Origin: Micromonospora arborensis
GTDB lineage: Bacteria; Actinomycetota; Actinomycetes; Mycobacteriales; Micromonosporaceae
Assembly: GCF_003205615.1 (NCBI RefSeq)
Contig: NZ_PYBV01000019.1
Location: 87,783 to 151,782, forward strand
Reading direction: 5' to 3'
DNA length: 64,000 nt
A program made the translations under genes and the position numbers. Shown in pieces: positions 1-7,900 of the stretch; positions within the stretch are counted from its first letter, which is position 1; every line of letters starts with the position of its first letter. A model generated the notes under the pieces. It did not search any database, was not told the origin of the DNA, and saw nothing but the letters and a program-made list of their open reading frames with translations.

Positions 1-573
1 TTGAATAGCGATGTGCAGGTCAACAGGGGCGGGCGGGACTGGCGCATCGGCGCCGCCGCCGACGTGGGCTGGATCGCCGGGCACACCACTGCCGGCGTCT
101 CGATCACCACCGCCATCCCGCCGGTCTTCGACGCCTACGCCACCACGTACCAGGCTTACGACGTCACCGCCGCCGCCTACGAGCACGCCCTGGTCGAGGA
201 CCTCATCGCGCACACCCCAGAGCAGCCGTGGTGGCTGGCCTACCTCGACACCGGCGCCCACGACGTCGTCTTCCCCTACGCCCCGAGGGTGTTCCTCTAC
301 TGGAACTGGCCCTACGTGCTGGTTCAGGCCGGCCCCGAGCAAGCCCTCACCTGGCGCACCGGTGGGCACATCCGCCACCCGCACGGCGCGCTCCCCGACC
401 TGTTCTTCCCCGCCGACCGGTCATGGCTGGTTTCCGCGCTCTGGGACGACACCTGGACCTGCATCGGCGGCCCGACACCCGTGATCCACGCCCTCGAACG
501 CGACCCCGTTGCCAATGCCCGCCAGGTCCGACCCGACGAGGACGCGCTGCCAGCAGGACTGGTCCGCGAGTGA
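1..573 (+). CDS. Hypothetical protein, possibly 5'-truncated
   Basis: The frame is open from the first base and ends in TGA at 571-573, giving at least 190 residues. The first codon in the window is TTG, and no ribosome binding site can be judged, so the true start may lie outside. The protein is rich in Trp, Tyr and acidic residues and has no signal peptide or membrane segment. I do not recognise a family. GC bias at third codon positions fits a real actinomycete gene. The converging sigma-factor operon ends 47 bases downstream. Confidence 0.6.
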   Translation: MNSDVQVNRGGRDWRIGAAADVGWIAGHTTAGVSITTAIPPVFDAYATTYQAYDVTAAAYEHALVEDLIAHTPEQPWWLAYLDTGAHDVVFPYAPRVFLYWNWPYVLVQAGPEQALTWRTGGHIRHPHGALPDLFFPADRSWLVSALWDDTWTCIGGPTPVIHALERDPVANARQVRPDEDALPAGLVRE

Positions 574-619
574 CGACCGAACCAGGACCGAGCCGGTCCA
601 CAGGTTCGCGAACCTCTGG

Positions 620-1411
620 TTATTGGATCGGTAGCCGGACGATAGACGGGTCGACGAGCGTGACGCCGGTGGCAGTACGCACGTGCAGCTTGCTGCCGGC
701 GAATTCGCCACGATCGCTGGGCCACCACACACCCCAGATGCCGTTCCTCAGCGTGGCGCTCACTCGAAGTCCATTCGCCAGTACCACGTCGACGCCAGTC
801 ACCGCGGCACCGCTCAGGCCGAACATCTGGAAGGCTTGAATGCCGCCCTCTGGCTGCTTCTGCAAAACGCCGCCGAGCACCAGCACGGCACTGTCTTGCG
901 GCTTGGTGAACGGTTTGTCGGAGACGGTGGCCGCCATGAGGTTGAGCCCATTGCGCCCGTCGGCCTTCAGACCAGACAGAGCGATCAAGGGGTCCCTGGA
1001 GGTGCCGCTACCCATTGAGACATCGACGCAAAAGGTGAAACCGCCGCGTCGATCGACCAGCACCTCCCGTCGGGCGGCGGCCTCCGGGCGCGCCGGGACG
1101 CCTCCGACGCCCACTCCGCCGACGCCGAGGTCGCTGCATTTCGAAGCCCAGCCCTCGATGTCTTCATCCGAGGCGGTCAGTGGTGGAGCGGCCTGCGGGA
1201 CGGGCGTCCAAGCGGCATAATTCTGCGGCGGCGGATCGGGGTCGACCGCGAGCGCGATGAAGCCGACTGCCGCGGTCAGGGCAGTGAGGCCACCGGCTAT
1301 GGCGATACGCCGGTTCCGAATCGACACAGCCCCACGCGAGGCCTGAGCAACCAGCATTCGCCGAACGTCGCTCTGGCGCTGTGGGTCCAGGCGGGATCGC
1401 AGCTCAGTCAT
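620..1411 (-). CDS. Membrane-anchored partner of ECF sigma factor (putative anti-sigma)
   Basis: This 263-residue protein has a short cytoplasmic N-terminus (about 40 residues), one hydrophobic helix near residues 45-62, and a long extracytoplasmic part with two Cys residues. That is the layout of an actinobacterial anti-sigma or sigma-linked sensor protein. The ATG at 1411 overlaps the end of the upstream sigma gene by 4 bp (ATGA), so the two should be translated together. The frame is open further upstream but inside the sigma gene, and the overlap start is far more likely. No zinc-finger HxxxCxxC motif is seen, so the anti-sigma role is inferred from position and topology only. Confidence 0.7.
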   Translation of the reverse strand: MTELRSRLDPQRQSDVRRMLVAQASRGAVSIRNRRIAIAGGLTALTAAVGFIALAVDPDPPPQNYAAWTPVPQAAPPLTASDEDIEGWASKCSDLGVGGVGVGGVPARPEAAARREVLVDRRGGFTFCVDVSMGSGTSRDPLIALSGLKADGRNGLNLMAATVSDKPFTKPQDSAVLVLGGVLQKQPEGGIQAFQMFGLSGAAVTGVDVVLANGLRVSATLRNGIWGVWWPSDRGEFAGSKLHVRTATGVTLVDPSIVRLPIQ

Positions 1412-2037
1412 GGCATCTCCTGTCGCTGAGTCGGGGCGGCGACCGGGCAGGTCGCGGGATCGACGATGTTCAGTGAGCCTGTCTCGGCATTGAGCCGGGA
1501 CCGGGCCCGCGACAACCGCGACCGGACGGTGCCCACTGGCACGCCGAGCGCCACTGCCGCCTCGGCATATGTGAGGCCCTGCCAGACACAGAGCAACAGC
1601 ACGTCGCGGTCGGGCGGCCTCAGTCGCTCGAGGGCTGCCCGCAACCGGGCCAGATGTCGCTCGTCGTCGAGCCGGCCGGCGACCTCCTCGGCGTGGTCGG
1701 GCGTGGCGGGAGCGGGCGCCAGCCGTTCCAGCGCCCGTCGATGCCGCACCGCGGTCCGCCAGCGATGCTGAATCGTCCGGCGTGCGATCCCGTACAACCA
1801 CGGCAGCGCGTTGCCATCGACGAGTTCGACCTCACCCCGCCGACGCCACGCCTCCAGGAACACGATGGAGACCAGATCGTCGGCTGCGTCGATCGAGCCG
1901 GTCCGGCGGGCACAGAATGCCCGGACCGCCCCGCCGTGCCGATCAAAGAGCACACCGAAGCACTCGGCCTCCCCTTGGCGTGCCCGCTGCCACAGCTCGC
2001 CGTCGTCGGCCCGGATCATGTCCGCCGTCTCGCTCAC
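1408..2037 (-). CDS. ECF-type RNA polymerase sigma factor
   Basis: The 209-residue protein has sigma region 2 at about residues 25-95 (with the acidic DAADDLVSIVFLEAW helix and an LPWLYGIARRTIQ stretch) and region 4 at about 130-185. The latter carries an HTH (TYAEAAVALGVPVGTVRSRLSRAR). This is the standard two-domain ECF sigma-70 architecture and length. The GTG start at 2037 follows a GAGAGT motif. A GGAACC hexamer on the coding strand at 2065-2070 resembles an ECF -35 element, which hints at autoregulation. The partner gene overlaps by 4 bp downstream. The stimulus is unknown. Confidence 0.88.
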   Translation of the reverse strand: MSETADMIRADDGELWQRARQGEAECFGVLFDRHGGAVRAFCARRTGSIDAADDLVSIVFLEAWRRRGEVELVDGNALPWLYGIARRTIQHRWRTAVRHRRALERLAPAPATPDHAEEVAGRLDDERHLARLRAALERLRPPDRDVLLLCVWQGLTYAEAAVALGVPVGTVRSRLSRARSRLNAETGSLNIVDPATCPVAAPTQRQEMP

Positions 2038-2460
2038 ACTCTCTAATGACCGTCGCGCCTGTCAGGTTCCACTTCTGGTAGCCCTACATCTGAACCAGCG
2101 CCCAGCGTGCTCGCCACAGCCGGCTCAGGTTTTTGTGACCCCGACGAGCTGGCGTAGCGCGGTGAAAGATCGCAGAAGGGGCATCTAAACCGCCCGGCGC
2201 GCCCACTGATCAGGGCTTACGTTACTTTTGTTTGATCTTCTGCAAGCGAGCATCCGCAAGGCCCGAATGCGACAAGGGCAGAGATCGACTACTTCAGGCA
2301 ATCACCCTACAGACACTGAAGAAGTCGGATGACCTGCTTCACTCGGTCCCGAGGCGGCGGTCCATCCCCACCAGACACACGTGCCACCCCCACCATGCAT
2401 GCACCCGTGGGGGCTCGGGATTCGTAGCCTCATCACGACGGGCAAGAGGATGCCGCAAGA
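2038..2460. other. Intergenic region without a convincing gene
   Basis: About 420 bases separate the ECF operon from the AbiE-like locus. Short open frames exist on both strands, but none has coding-like third-position GC or a good ribosome binding site. An AT-richer patch near 2218-2242 stands out. I see no RNA gene here. Confidence 0.4.
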
Positions 2461-2478
2461 GGCCAAGCATGCTTGGCC
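2461..2478. promoter_or_regulatory. 18-bp perfect palindrome, probable operator
   Basis: GGCCAAGCATGCTTGGCC is identical to its own reverse complement, and the half-site CCAAGC recurs directly after it (CCAAGCG). It ends 21 bases before the ATG of a helix-turn-helix protein at 2500. AbiEi-type antitoxins are known to repress their own promoters by binding inverted repeats, so this is a likely autoregulatory site. The link to the downstream protein is inference. Confidence 0.6.
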
Positions 2479-2499
2479 AAGCGTAGTAGGCTGACGGTC

Positions 2500-3066
2500 A
2501 TGGGTCGGTTCTCCGAGGACGAGCTGCACGCGGTTGTCTCCCGGTACGAGGCGACGCGGGCGCAGGCGTTGACCGAACGGGACGAGCAGCTGCGGGCGTT
2601 TCACGCGGCCGGCTGGCGGCCGGTGGATCTGCAGCGGGTCACCGGGTACAGCCGGGAGACGATCCGTCAGGCGCTACGACCGGAAGTCCGACGGGCGACC
2701 AACATCAGCCGGCGCAGGACACCACCCCAGCCGCCGGCGGACTACCGGCCCTACGGTGACCGGAAGCCCTACGTCGTGGCCGAAATCCTTACCGCGCTGC
2801 ACGGCCCGACCGAAGGCACAGTGACACTTCCGCCTCATCTCGACTGGTCCGGGCACGCCGAGTACGACCTGAATCGGCCCGCACGCCTGGCCAGCATGTA
2901 CAAGGTGGTGCTCACCGAAGCCAGCACGGCCGAGGACCTCAATGCCTGGCTCGACGCCGACCTCCTCCGGCGGCTCTGGCCCACCCTGTGGCTGCCACCC
3001 CAACTCCGGCAGCGCTGGGAGGAAGCCTTCCCCGAACTCGCCGCGACCCGCAGCGACGCGGCGTAG
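2500..3066 (+). CDS. HTH protein of an AbiE-like toxin-antitoxin locus (putative antitoxin)
   Basis: The 188-residue protein has an N-terminal helix-rich part and an HTH at about residues 47-62 (WRPVDLQRVTGYSRETIRQ). Its C-terminal half is rich in Leu/Trp and has a PPQLRQRW segment. It lies 2 bp before a broken AbiEii-like nucleotidyltransferase, the arrangement of a two-gene type IV toxin-antitoxin system. The ATG at 2500 is chosen because the perfect palindrome at 2461-2478 would otherwise be partly coding. A TTG at 2473 in the same frame is less likely. The DNA-binding role is visible from the HTH; the antitoxin role is inferred from the neighbour. Confidence 0.65.
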   Translation: MGRFSEDELHAVVSRYEATRAQALTERDEQLRAFHAAGWRPVDLQRVTGYSRETIRQALRPEVRRATNISRRRTPPQPPADYRPYGDRKPYVVAEILTALHGPTEGTVTLPPHLDWSGHAEYDLNRPARLASMYKVVLTEASTAEDLNAWLDADLLRRLWPTLWLPPQLRQRWEEAFPELAATRSDAA

Positions 3067-3068
3067 CG

Positions 3069-3742
3069 GTGGACCCCTTCCACGAACGCCTCGCCCGTAG
3101 CGGGCTCGGGGCGGCCGATCGGTACGGCTTCGCTCTGGCCGGCGGTTACGCGGTGCAGGCCGCCGGGCTTCTGGAGCAGCCCAGCGAGGACGTCGACCTG
3201 TTCACCGCCTGGGACCCGCCGCAAGGAGTTCACCGCCGCAGTCACCGCCGTCGTGCACGCCTACCGCGACGACGGACTGACCGTCGAGACCGAGCGGCAG
3301 TACGACACCTTCGCCCGGCTGGCTGTCACCGACGGCGTGCGGGTCTCCAAGGTCGAACTCGGCGTGGACTGGCGTGCCAACGAACCGATCCTCATGGCGA
3401 TCGGACCGGTACTACACCCCGACGACGCGGTAGCGAACAAGATGAGCGCCCTCTACGGACGAGCGTTCGCCCGGGACTTCATCGACATCGACGCCACACT
3501 CCGATCCGGCCGCTACACCCGCGAAAACCTCCTCACCCTCGTGCAGCGCGCCGACCGCGGTTTCGACCGGCGCGTCTTCGCCGACGCCCTCGGACAAAGC
3601 CGCCCTGCTCGATCCTGAGGACTTCGCCCAGTACGGCGTCACCGGCCGAGCGCTGGACGATCTCCGCAACCGATTCGCCGAATGGCGCCGTGATCTGCTC
3701 AGCGAGGAGGAATCTGCTCGACCCGACGGCTCCGTCAGCTAG
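3069..3742 (+). pseudogene. Nucleotidyltransferase AbiEii/AbiGii-like toxin, two frameshifts
   Basis: The reading starts at GTG 3069, 2 bp after the HTH gene, and shows the nucleotidyltransferase signature GGYAVQAAG followed by SEDVDLFT (the GG...DxD pattern). The frame then moves by +1 near 3222-3228 (an extra C in GACCCGCC) and continues as KEFTAAVTAVVHAYRDD. It moves again by +1 near 3590-3597 (an extra G in CTCGGAC) to end as DPEDFAQYGVTGRALDDL with TAG at 3740-3742. Joined, the three pieces give about 224 residues, a usual length for this family. Both shifts are single-base gains in short homopolymers, so either real decay or assembly errors are possible. Confidence 0.75.
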
Positions 3743-3802
3743 CGCTCCAGCTGATCTTCGGCAAGCGATCGCAGCAAGGCCGCAAAACGACCGGCACACA
3801 GC

Positions 3803-3967
3803 GCCCTCACCGCGAGTCTCGCGGTTCCTCTTCACCCAGTTAGCCAGGGTCCCGCTGTTGATCCCCAGGTCGCGGGCGACCTGAGCGATCGACTTGCCCG
3901 TCTCACGCACGATGCACACCGCGCCCGCCCGAAACTCCGGATCGAACTGGCGTCTCGTCTCAGCCAT
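3803..3967 (-). pseudogene. IS3-family transposase OrfA fragment
   Basis: From ATG 3967 the first ~53 residues match the N-terminal HTH of IS3-type OrfA (RRQFDPEFRAGAVCIVRETG, then a second block with VARDLGINSGTLANWV). After about residue 55 the frame runs into the antisense of the neighbouring toxin pseudogene and the similarity stops. No OrfB with a DDE domain and no terminal inverted repeats are present. The insertion sequence is therefore a 5' remnant. Its position between the decayed toxin gene and the end of the NRPS/PKS cluster marks a rearrangement point. Confidence 0.75.
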
Positions 3968-4093
3968 GAACCTCTATCCCTGAAGCTCTGGCCTCCACGC
4001 TACGAGGGGAAGGGCAGTCGAGGACGTGTTCAGGGTCTGCTCCGGCGGCCTCCAGGGCATGACCGACCACCGCTCCATCACCGCGGAGGGACC

Positions 4094-5914
4094 TCAGGTG
4101 CTGGACAAAGCGGTGGCCAGGGTGCGCGGGGTCGGATTGCGCATCAGGTCCACAAGTCGTAGCGCGATGCCATGGGCGCGCATCTCGGCGAGGACGCTTA
4201 CCGCTTGTGCCGAGTTGCCACCGACGACAAAGAAGTCGTCCTCTGGCCCGACGTCGGTGCTCAGGGTTCGAGCCCAGATGTGCTGGATGCGGCTGGTAAG
4301 GTCGCCGCCCGCCGAGGAGGGACCGGACGTTCCGGCGGTGGGCTCAGGCAACGCCGAGACGTCGAGCTTTCCGTTGACCGTCAGCGGAAGCGCGTCCAGT
4401 ACGGTGAGGGTGGCCGGGGTCATGTATGCGGGCAGCGAGGCGCCGGCATGCGAGGCGACGTCATCGGTGTCCAACGTGCCCGCGCCCGCCGGCACGAGGT
4501 AGGCGTCGAGACGGGCAGTGTTCGGGTCGTCGGCGACCGCCATGCGCACCACCACTGCCGAGGCGCTGACGCCGGGGTGTCTTTGCAGCACAGCGCGGAT
4601 CTCGTCGAGTTCTATGCGGTGGCCTCGAATCTTGACCTGGTTGTCCAGTCTGCCCAGATGCTCCAAGCTACCGTCGGGTAACATCCTGCCGAGGTCGCCG
4701 CTGCGATACATGATCCCGCCGCGGAACGGATCCGGCGGAAATCGTTGCGAGGTCAGTTTGTGCCGGTTGAGGTAGCCGAGCGCCACGCCGGCACCGCCGA
4801 CGTAGATCTCTCCGGTCTGGCCCAACTGGACGGGCGAGCCGTGCTCGTCGAGAACGTAGACGTACCAGCCGGGTAGCGGCCTTCCAACCGACCGGGAGGC
4901 CGCCTCGGCGAGCGCCCGGGTGATCGTCTGCTCGGTGACGTGCACGGTGGTCTCGGTGATGCCGAACATGTTGACGACGCGACATCTCGGGTGGGCGTCG
5001 AGCCAGGGCAACAGAACCTGGGGGTCCAGTGGTTCCCCGCCGAAGATCAGCATCCGCACGTCGACCTGGTCGTGCGGCACTGCGAGCAGTTGGGCGAAGG
5101 CCGACGGCGTCTGGTTGAGCACGGTAACCGACTCGCGGACCAGGAGGTCGCGGAACCGCTCAGGGCTTCGGGAGTCTAGAGCGGTCACGACGACGAGCCG
5201 ACCACCGGTCAGCAGGCAGCCCCAGATCTCCCAGACGGAGAAGTCGAACGCGCTGGAGTGGAACAGGGTCCACACGTCGCTCCCGGCGAACTGGTACTCG
5301 CCCCTGGTGGCCCCGATCAGCCAGGTCACATTCCGGTGCGGGACCACGACCCCCTTCGGCTGCCCGGTGGATCCGGAGGTGTAGATGATGTAGGCGGGAT
5401 CGTCCGGCGTGCGAGCAGCGGTGGCGCGGCCAGGGTCTGCGAGCCTGCGCAGATCCTTGGGAGACATGCATCTCGCCGGGACCGGCAGACCGGTCAGCCC
5501 GGTGATCACGACGCTCGCGCCGGCGTCGCGGACGGTGTGGTTGATCCTGCCCACCGGATACGACGGGTCGGTCGGCACGTACACCGCGCCCGCCTTCAGC
5601 ACGCCGAGCAGCACCCCGACCAGTTCGGCGGATCGGTCGAGGCACACGACCACCGCGTCACCCGGGGCGACCCCGAGGGTGATCAGCCCGCGCGCCACCT
5701 CGTCGGCGTGCGCTGCCAGTTCCGCGAAGGTCAGGCTCGTGGCGCCGTCGGTGACCGCGACCGCGTCGGGTGTGCCGGCGGCGACCCGGTCGAACGCCGA
5801 GGTGATCGTCTCGGGATCGACGTCCACCGACCGTGGCGACTCGCCGAGCGCGATCAGCTCGGCGGTGGGAAGGTCGTCGCGGATCAGGCCGCGCCGTTCA
5901 GATGAGGGGTCCAC
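4094..5914 (-). CDS. Free-standing NRPS didomain A-PCP, predicted threonine-specific
   Basis: The 606-residue protein has a full adenylation domain (about 35-515) with the A3 motif YTSGSTGQPKG, A5 FGITETT, A7 YRSGDLG, A8 GRLDNQVKIRGHRIE and the A10 Lys in NGKLD. A carrier domain follows, with FFVVGGNS and the phosphopantetheine Ser568. There is no condensation or thioesterase domain. The specificity residues read by eye, D-F-W-N-I-G-M-V-H-K, match the established threonine code. The ATG at 5914 lies inside the end of the upstream thioesterase-like gene (17-bp overlap), and it is the last gene of the cluster operon. An A-PCP without a C domain normally loads an amino acid for tailoring or transfer in trans. 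Confidence 0.9.
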   Translation of the reverse strand: MDPSSERRGLIRDDLPTAELIALGESPRSVDVDPETITSAFDRVAAGTPDAVAVTDGATSLTFAELAAHADEVARGLITLGVAPGDAVVVCLDRSAELVGVLLGVLKAGAVYVPTDPSYPVGRINHTVRDAGASVVITGLTGLPVPARCMSPKDLRRLADPGRATAARTPDDPAYIIYTSGSTGQPKGVVVPHRNVTWLIGATRGEYQFAGSDVWTLFHSSAFDFSVWEIWGCLLTGGRLVVVTALDSRSPERFRDLLVRESVTVLNQTPSAFAQLLAVPHDQVDVRMLIFGGEPLDPQVLLPWLDAHPRCRVVNMFGITETTVHVTEQTITRALAEAASRSVGRPLPGWYVYVLDEHGSPVQLGQTGEIYVGGAGVALGYLNRHKLTSQRFPPDPFRGGIMYRSGDLGRMLPDGSLEHLGRLDNQVKIRGHRIELDEIRAVLQRHPGVSASAVVVRMAVADDPNTARLDAYLVPAGAGTLDTDDVASHAGASLPAYMTPATLTVLDALPLTVNGKLDVSALPEPTAGTSGPSSAGGDLTSRIQHIWARTLSTDVGPEDDFFVVGGNSAQAVSVLAEMRAHGIALRLVDLMRNPTPRTLATALSST

Positions 5915-6629
5915 CCGAGCCCTTTCCGTGCACCGTCACGTCGATAAGCGACAGCACCCGTTCGACGCTGTCGGTCAGGTACATGTGCCCCCCGGGCAGG
6001 TCGTGCAGGGTGAAGTCCTTGCTGGTCGACGTGGACCACCCCGCCGCCTTGCCCAGGGGCACCAGCGCATCGTCCCTACCGACCACCGCGGTGATCGGAA
6101 CCGGCAGCAACTCCGAGGTGCCCGGCAGGTAGTGCTCGAACATCTCCACGTCGGCACGCAACGTCGGCAGAATCAGCTCGCGCAGCTCCGGGTCGGTCAT
6201 CGCGTCGTCGGCAACCCCGGCGAACTCCGCCACCCGGTCGAGGAACGCGTCGTCCGGCAGCCCGGTCGCCCCCAGCGACCGGGCTTCGCCCGGTGCCGCG
6301 GCCCCGCTGACGATCAACGCGGCCACGGTGACGTCCGGTTCCTCGACGAGGCGGTGGGCCAGCTCGAACGCGATCAGGGCGCCGAGGCAGTGCCCGAACA
6401 ACACCACCTCGCCGGCACCGGCCAGCGTGGGCAGAAGGTCATCGACCGCCGCGTGTACGTCCCGCAACGGTGCGACGTCGATGCGCCGTTCCCGGCCAGG
6501 CAGCAACCCGGGTCGAATGTCGAAGCGGTCACCGCACAGCGGTCGCCACCCGTGGTAATACGACGTTCCGGCGCCGGCGAACGGCAGACAGATCAACGGT
6601 GTCGGCATCGCGCCCCCCGGCTCGGTCAT
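5898..6629 (-). CDS. Type II thioesterase-like alpha/beta hydrolase with Cys nucleophile (possible aminoacyl shuttle)
   Basis: The 243-residue protein has the size and fold signature of type II thioesterases (LPFAGAGTSYYHGW near the N-terminus, a C-terminal LPGGHMYL His). The nucleophile elbow reads GHCLG with Cys81 where Ser is standard (GHSxG). In the known SyrC and CmaE proteins a Cys-containing alpha/beta hydrolase transfers an aminoacyl group from an A-PCP didomain to another carrier protein. This gene lies directly next to a Thr A-PCP didomain, and a normal Ser type II thioesterase is encoded elsewhere in the cluster (20825-21574). A shuttle role is therefore plausible but inferred. The start at 6629 overlaps the P450 stop by 4 bp (ATGA). 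Confidence 0.8.
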   Translation of the reverse strand: MTEPGGAMPTPLICLPFAGAGTSYYHGWRPLCGDRFDIRPGLLPGRERRIDVAPLRDVHAAVDDLLPTLAGAGEVVLFGHCLGALIAFELAHRLVEEPDVTVAALIVSGAAAPGEARSLGATGLPDDAFLDRVAEFAGVADDAMTDPELRELILPTLRADVEMFEHYLPGTSELLPVPITAVVGRDDALVPLGKAAGWSTSTSKDFTLHDLPGGHMYLTDSVERVLSLIDVTVHGKGSGGPLI

Positions 6630-7900
6630 TCCCGCGGCAGCAGCGCGTCATAGCGGACCGGCAGGCTGCGCAGACCCCGGCTGGTGGAGTTGTCGAACGC
6701 CCACTCCAGATCGGACGGGGCCACCGCGAGCCGCAGCCCCGAAAGGCGCCGGAGCAACGTCGGGAACACAATCGAACCCTCCACGCGCGACAGAGGTGCG
6801 CCCGCGCAGAAGTGCGGCCCGTGCCCGAAGGAGAGGTGGCGGTTCGGCTGGCGGGTGATGTCCAACTCGCCGGGGTTGTCGAACACGGCCGGATCGTGGT
6901 TCGCGGCGCCCAGGAGCACGTGCACGAAGCTCTGCTTAGGGATCTTCACGCCGGCCAGTTCCATGTCTTCGGTGCTGATCCTCAGCGTGCCACGGAACAC
7001 CGGAGATTCGAACCGCAGGAACTCCTCGACCGCCGACTCGACCAGCGAGGGGTCGGCCTTCAGGAGTTCAAGCTGGTCCGGCCGTGCCAACAGTGCCGAC
7101 ATTCCGTTGCCGATCAGGTGCGCGGTCGTCTTGTGGCCGGCGATGATCAGCAGCACGAGATTGGAGATCAGCTCCTCCTCGCTGTACACCTCGTCCTCGT
7201 CGGCAGCCCTGATCAGCACGCTGACCAGGTCGTCGCCGAGGTCATCGCGCCGGTCGGCGAGCAGGCCGACGAGGTATTGCTCGACCTTGTCGCTCGCGGC
7301 CTTGAGCAGCCGGTTACGTTCCTCGTCCGGGTAGGGCGCGTTGCTGAGCAGGACCACGTCTGACTTGACCTTGCCGCGGTCCGCTGGCGGGATGGCGAGG
7401 AACTCGCTGATGACATTCATGGGAAGGTCGAAGGCGAAGGTCATCAGGTCCACCTCCCCCGACTCCGGGAAGGCGTCGATCAGGTCGTCGGTGATCTGCT
7501 GGATAGCCGGCCGCATCCGCTCCATGCGCCGTGCGGTGAACGCCTTGCTGACGAGCTTGCGCAGCCGGGTATGGTCCGGCGGGTCCGCGTTGAGCATGTG
7601 ATGAACGAGGATCGGGCTGGCGTCCTTCAGTTGCTCCTGGAACCAGTCCGGCGACGCGGCGAGCTGCTTGGACAGCCGAGGGTCGCCAAACGCGCTGAGC
7701 GCGGTCTCGTAGTCGGCGACCACGTACGCCTCAGCCCCCGGCGGGTGGTTGATCTTGTGGACCGGGCAGTGGCTGCGGACCTCGTTGTCCCAACCGTGTA
7801 CGTCGTCGCCGGGATTGTTGAAGAAGTCGGGGGGCAACGTTCGACCCGGGCTCCATTCCTTTCGGACGGACACAACCTTGCCGTCGTCGACTGAGGTCAT
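6626..7900 (-). CDS. Cytochrome P450
   Basis: The 424-residue soluble bacterial P450 carries the I-helix motif AGHKTT, the K-helix ExxR in EEFLRF and the haem loop FGHGPHFCAG with the axial Cys. An HTRLRKLVSKAF segment precedes these, as usual. The I-helix residue normally acidic (AGxE/DTT) is Lys here, an atypical acid-alcohol pair. The ATG at 7900 overlaps the end of the transporter gene by 4 bp. It sits beside the thioesterase-like gene and the Thr A-PCP, so hydroxylation of a carrier-bound amino acid is a reasonable guess; the substrate is not visible from sequence. Confidence 0.92.
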   Translation of the reverse strand: MTSVDDGKVVSVRKEWSPGRTLPPDFFNNPGDDVHGWDNEVRSHCPVHKINHPPGAEAYVVADYETALSAFGDPRLSKQLAASPDWFQEQLKDASPILVHHMLNADPPDHTRLRKLVSKAFTARRMERMRPAIQQITDDLIDAFPESGEVDLMTFAFDLPMNVISEFLAIPPADRGKVKSDVVLLSNAPYPDEERNRLLKAASDKVEQYLVGLLADRRDDLGDDLVSVLIRAADEDEVYSEEELISNLVLLIIAGHKTTAHLIGNGMSALLARPDQLELLKADPSLVESAVEEFLRFESPVFRGTLRISTEDMELAGVKIPKQSFVHVLLGAANHDPAVFDNPGELDITRQPNRHLSFGHGPHFCAGAPLSRVEGSIVFPTLLRRLSGLRLAVAPSDLEWAFDNSTSRGLRSLPVRYDALLPRE

